From contig NC_059072.1 in the NCBI RefSeq assembly GCF_020497125.1, positions 75,151,697 to 75,215,696 of the forward strand: a stretch of 64,000 nucleotides of DNA. The letters run 5' to 3'. The DNA comes from Mauremys mutica (lineage: Eukaryota; Chordata; Testudines; Geoemydidae). Positions 59,491 to 64,000 of this stretch are shown one piece after another (within the stretch, counting starts at the first letter, position 1; the number at the start of each line of letters is the position of its first letter). The notes under the pieces are model-generated. The model did no database searches. It was given only the letters and a program-made list of their open reading frames with translations, and was not told the DNA's origin. Both the position numbers and the translations under genes were made by a program.

Positions 59491-60119
59491 ACAAAGCCTA
59501 AGACTGCTGAAACATGGTAAGAGAGACTTTGCTTTGAATTCCCTTCACATAAGTTAAGCAGTAGTTGCATTTTACTTTTATTTTCTTGTAAGCAATTCTG
59601 ACTTGTGTGTCATTATTTGTAGTCACTATCTTTTATAGTTTGTTTATATTGTTATCTCTACCAGTGTGTTTGGGAAACTACATTTGGGATAACAGGATTT
59701 TCTACTAATAAAATGACATACTTTATATGAGCTTGTATTGTACTGCCCAGCTCTCTCCTGGACAAGATATAAATTTCTGGGGGGAAATCTAGGATGGGAA
59801 ATTTGCTGGTGTTGCTGTCCAGTGCTATAGCAGTCATACAGTTTAATTGGAAGTAACTTACATGCTAGAGGCTGTGTGTGAGCAGAGTGGTAGCTTTCAT
59901 AGCAGAGCAGTGAGAAAGGCACCCCAGGTTGGAGAACTGAGGGAACTGTTGTTCAGCAGTCCAGATTGTACCTTGGATAATGTCACACTGCCTTTCAGAT
60001 CATTCTACAAGATTCACATTATTCCACCTTGCATCCTGTCACCATTCTGGCCCATTGTTTGTGATTGTTCTCAATGTTTTGTGGTCCCTGAAAGAATTGT
60101 TTGAATACAATATAACTAC
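59491..60119. other. Non-coding stretch, nothing recognised
   Basis: AT-rich; short ORFs without signatures. Confidence 0.5.
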
Positions 60120-60420
60120 AATAGGTAATCAGACTTCCAGCTTTGGTGAGCTTGGTGGTGGCTCCTTAGACACATGCATGGACCCTGGCCCATGCGGGAG
60201 GCCCAAGCCCCATCCCTGCCCCCTGCAAACCAAGGCTTTGGAGCGGAGCCTGGAGCTGCAGCGCAGAGCAGCTCCGGAGCAGTGGAGCTGCAGGTTTTTG
60301 CCTGGAGCTGGAGCAGAGCAGGAGCACAGCTCCAAAGCCCTGCTGCAAACTCCCTTCAGCCTGGGCTTTACTACAATCCTGCCAGGGCCTCATCAAGCTA
60401 CGGTAACATAGCAACACCCT
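60120..60420. repeat. GGAGC-rich repeat block
   Basis: Contains many CTCC/GGAG-type words (GGAGCTGCAGCGCAGAGC, GCAGGAGCACAGCTCC), producing open frames on both strands. It resembles a dispersed GC-rich turtle repeat, but I cannot name it. Confidence 0.45.
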
Positions 60421-60739
60421 TCTAAAGAGTCTCCTGGGTGTGGTAAATTGTCATGGTAACAAGGCAGCTTATTGAGGCACTATTAGCTATACCAAGATTT
60501 GAGCCTCACTCACCACTACATTTTTCAAACTGTCTGATGTTGTGTTTCACTACTGGATAGAGTGTTGTGACATTTAAATCAAGTCACAGTTTGTCCTTCA
60601 ATCGGTATATATTGATCAATTAAATAAGAATATGCAAAACATATTTTGTAGCTTTTGGAAATTCTTAGGCTGTGCCTTGTTTGCCTGGGCTGACAAGCCA
60701 TCCCTGCTATAAGCCATAGCATAACAAGCCTGCATTAGC

Positions 60740-60835
60740 AAAGAGAACAAGGAGTACTTGTGGCACCTTAGAGACTAACTAATTTAGTTCAGCATCAGCT
60801 TTCGTGGGCTAAAACCCACTTGCTTCTCAAGCTTG
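60740..60835 (-). repeat. Reptile interspersed repeat, reversed copy
   Basis: GGAGTACTTGTGGCACCTTA, GAGACTAACTAATTTAG and CAGCTTTCGTGGGC are the reverse complement of the repeat at 46020-46170. Confidence 0.7.
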
Positions 60836-63800
60836 CCAGTATCTGTCTATGGGGATATCCCTGCACAGATTCTGAAGAACACTTACCTTGCAGAACCAAA
60901 GGGACTGCTGTTGAGCAAAATGTATAGCAAGGTGGGAATAGATAAAACGTGTGGTTTCATCTACATTAAAAAAAAATGATAAAACTAGGTAGTGCCAAGA
61001 ATTGCCTAGCTCCAGCAGGTTTGTTTTTTTTTAAGTTTGTTTTCTCTGCTTACATAAATTGCCAAGCTATTTAACTGCTTGCTCAATTTTATCCTCCAGC
61101 ACGCTCTGTAGCTTGTAGACTCTGAAAGGGTTTGTTTTTTAAGTTTGGAACATGAATTTTGGGATGTTAAGCACTCCAGACCAAATAGCCACCAGCATTG
61201 AAAGTGAGCAGTAGTTTCCAGTCCAGCTACCACATTAACTTACACCTTTCTCCCCCTCTTTGTAATTACTTATCCTAATACACTTTGATCGTCCAGCTAT
61301 TAACAGGTAAATTGCAGAAGCTCCCATATAGTCAACTGGATTCAATGGGCCAACTTCATGGGTCATGTATAAGGGAGTGTAAACTACAAATTCCAAAGTG
61401 GGTAGGCATATAAAGGAGACTAAGGGCCTGATCCAGAGCCCATTAAAGTCAATGGGCTTCGGATCAGGTCCGAAGAGTGCGATTTACACACTAAGTAGGG
61501 TCAGAAGAAGATATGAGTTACATCAGCTTAGACTGATGTCTGAATTTGGCCACATCTCCTTAGTGCCCCTCACATGGGCAGTGAAGGAATTAAGACAGTC
61601 AGTTGCAACAATCACTTCATCCTGGTGATGGAACACTTAAAATAAAGCACTGCCTGAACTTTGTTCCCAAATGGGAAGGAACAAGCTGGAGGAGGTCATG
61701 AAAGCAGTGCTCTGTCCGAAGCTTGTTTTTGCAAGAAATGCCCTTCACCGATATGTTCCCTGATATGTTCTGTACCTGTATTACCACGATGATTTGAAAA
61801 TCTGAAAGCAACAAGCCACATGTCTTAGAAGTCCTTGAGTTCTTTGTTGTGAATGACAGCTAAGACTATAAGCCTTTAACATGAAAGTCACATTCTCATT
61901 CAATTAAAAGATGGTAAGTGAAAACCAAAGATGTGTCAAGAATCAATGAGCCAATTTAAGAGCAGATACTAAAATCCAAATATGTGAAAACAGGCTGTAA
62001 TCTGAGGCAGGTGATGGAATGATTGGCACAAACTCATTGTATGCTGAATAGCACAGCTTCTCTGTGCATTGCTGAGAGTAATATTAGACAACCATTGAGG
62101 TAGCTCTAAAGCCTTGGAATTCACATTTGTTGGAAATTGAATTATTTTTTTTGTTAGCTTTAGTACACACTGGGAAACTTAAGGACTGTATGCAACAGAT
62201 AGCCATGCCATCAGCACAAGCCCCACGAAGAATGACATCATGCATCTTTGGTCTTTGAAAAACTGTGAGGGTTTTTGTCTGCTCCAGAAGACTTACTATA
62301 GGAGGTAAGAAAAGACTCCTACAAGTTTCTTTCAAAGAAAGAAAAATGGGCCAGTATGCTCTGTCAAGTATTAATGGCTTAATTAATATTTACTTAGTTA
62401 TCTTTCCTTGTAGATATTTCCAAAGCACCCTTATAAATTAAAGTACAATTTATTCCTTTTTTTTTTTTAAGGGCTTCTAAATGCACCTGTGAATACTAAT
62501 CCCAGAGGGTGGTGAGAGTTACATCAGTTCAGACTCCTTTCGAATCATCTCTGGAGTTGGCCAAATAGCATTAGTGTCCCTCATACAGTATTTACTTTAT
62601 GTTCCAGATATATTTAACAATATGTTCAAAGTCCACTTTGATTTTTCAGTTAAGTCATCAGGTGCTGTCAAGAGTTGGGGGTTGCATGATACAGTGATAA
62701 TTATTGGAAAGCACAGCGGAAAGCTGCATATTCAGAGCAGCAGAGACTCAAACTTATAAGAAACTCTTGCTTTTTAAATATCCTTATTTTCTTCTAGTTC
62801 TAGGGTTTGGCTGAACTCATTTTTTATTCACTCCCCCTCTTCAGAAGAGTTAGGGTGAGGTGAGTAAATAACAATGTTTTCAAAACCACTGAGAATGGGT
62901 ATGTTAGTTTTGCACATTTAGGGGTCCTTGCTGGATTCTTTCCTTTTTTAGGAACTGGCCTTTTGAACTCTCCTGCCTCATTATCTATGAGAAGGGGAGT
63001 TGAGTGGAATGCAGGTAGAGGCAGAAGGAAAAAGTGTGGCTTAAATTCTGACCACATGAGAAACAGTCACTGGATGGAGTTGTTGACGGAGGTGTTTCTC
63101 CAAGACTGCTCTAGTTTTTCTTTTCTTTTTTGGGGGGGGAGGGAGGGAGGGAGAAGAGGGGGGAAGTAAGGGAAGTGCACAAGTGCGCTTTTTCCACCCC
63201 TCCTCACCAGCCTTCTCTTGCTGCAGCCTCTTCAGGCAGCTCTGCTGCCCCAACTAGCCCTTGCCTTTCTATTTCCACATTCCTTTTAACTCTTTCCTCC
63301 CCTGACCTTTGAGGTCTATGGAACCACCATTCTCCTGGCCAAAGACTGACAGGAATCTTCTTTTTTAAAAAAAGTCAGAGATATACCTGAGTTAACCAAG
63401 AGATTGCTTTTAATTATAGCATTCTCTCCCTAAAGGTGCACTTCCAATCCTACCAGTCAAATCAATTGATTTCCATGCTTTCCCAGGACCTTTAGAAGTT
63501 CCAAAGCAGCAGCATCTCGGAACAGTAATGGCGATAAGGAATATTATTTCAACAGAAATGAAGGCACAATCTCTGCAGTTAAGTTTATTTAAAAAAAATA
63601 AAGAGGGATGAAATGGGCTAAGGGTTCTGATGAATGTTGAGAGGTATATTTTTGGGAGTTGCTACTTCCCTATTGTCCAATTATTTTTATAATCATTTAT
63701 TCCTTCACTAGAAAAATGCAATGTAATCAGTTAGAGATTCACAGAAATAAATTTGTTTAATGAAATTCAAGAAAAATTAGTTAAAAGCTTTAAATTAAAT

Positions 63801-64000
63801 GTCTAGATCTGGCATATGTCCCATTGTATGAAAGCAAGTAGTGATCTGAGAAGAACTTATTAGTCGGACAAGAACCTCAAAATGATTGCAAACACATATC
63901 AATAAGTGATTTCATATCATGTCTGAAGTCACCAGGAGGGGAAAAAAATATATCCTTATTGGAAACCACCGAGATTAAAATATAGGGTACTGTTTTCCTG
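60836..64000. other. Non-coding stretch, no gene recognised
   Basis: About 3.2 kb. A short palindrome lies at 61427-61468 (CCTGATCC and CCCATT pairing with AATGGG and GGATCAGG). A G-rich purine tract lies at 63131-63170. ORFs near 63041-63312 overlap on opposite strands and follow the low-complexity composition. Confidence 0.55.

Overview
The window looks like non-coding nuclear DNA of a sauropsid vertebrate, most likely a turtle. The main evidence is one nearly intact CR1 LINE whose 3' end carries the TTCTTATG tail. It is supported by PIF/Harbinger elements of the kind common in turtles, hAT elements and miniature derivatives, solo LTRs, a pogo/Tigger-like element, RTE-like LINE debris and old MIR-like SINEs. 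I recognise no host protein-coding exon, rRNA, tRNA or CRISPR array. It reads as a gene desert or the inside of a very long intron. The species call rests on remembered repeat families and was not checked against a library.

Layout. 1-1400: a MITE fragment and an old CR1 fragment (minus). 5691-7817: a Harbinger element with internal repeats. 9784-12016: a ZMYM1-like hAT transposase remnant, cut off by a Harbinger element (12017-14527) that carries a two-exon Myb/SANT-like gene with an antisense ORF in its intron; a Harbinger MITE follows. 15292-19673: a hAT (Charlie/ZBED-like) element with an 8-bp target duplication, holding a small MITE and two LTRs. 19970-21310: an RTE-like LINE in inverted halves (twin-priming layout). 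22318-22996: a solo LTR. 27515-28136: an LTR-like repeat. 28425-29030: a hAT MITE inside another MITE, at the centre of a large palindrome. 33169-33474: a hAT MITE. 33770-34222: a CR1 tail. 35691-40301: a full-length CR1 with ORF1 (esterase) and ORF2 (endonuclease and reverse transcriptase) both open. 47705-49030: a tRNA-like SINE and a second RTE-like LINE. 49330-50340: an LTR-like repeat. 50888-51507: a Tigger-like element. 54866-55184: a hAT MITE. 55337-56078: a solo LTR (minus). 56830-59490: a second, older Harbinger copy with a Myb/SANT-like gene and an antisense HARBI1-like transposase.

How the parts work together. In CR1, ORF1 and ORF2 would be translated from one RNA to make the retrotransposition complex. 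In the Harbinger elements a Myb-like DNA-binding protein and a HARBI1 transposase normally cooperate; here they lie on opposite strands and both copies are broken. The most interesting signal is the antisense ORF inside the Myb intron. It is conserved at protein level between the two diverged Harbinger copies and I cannot assign it to a family.
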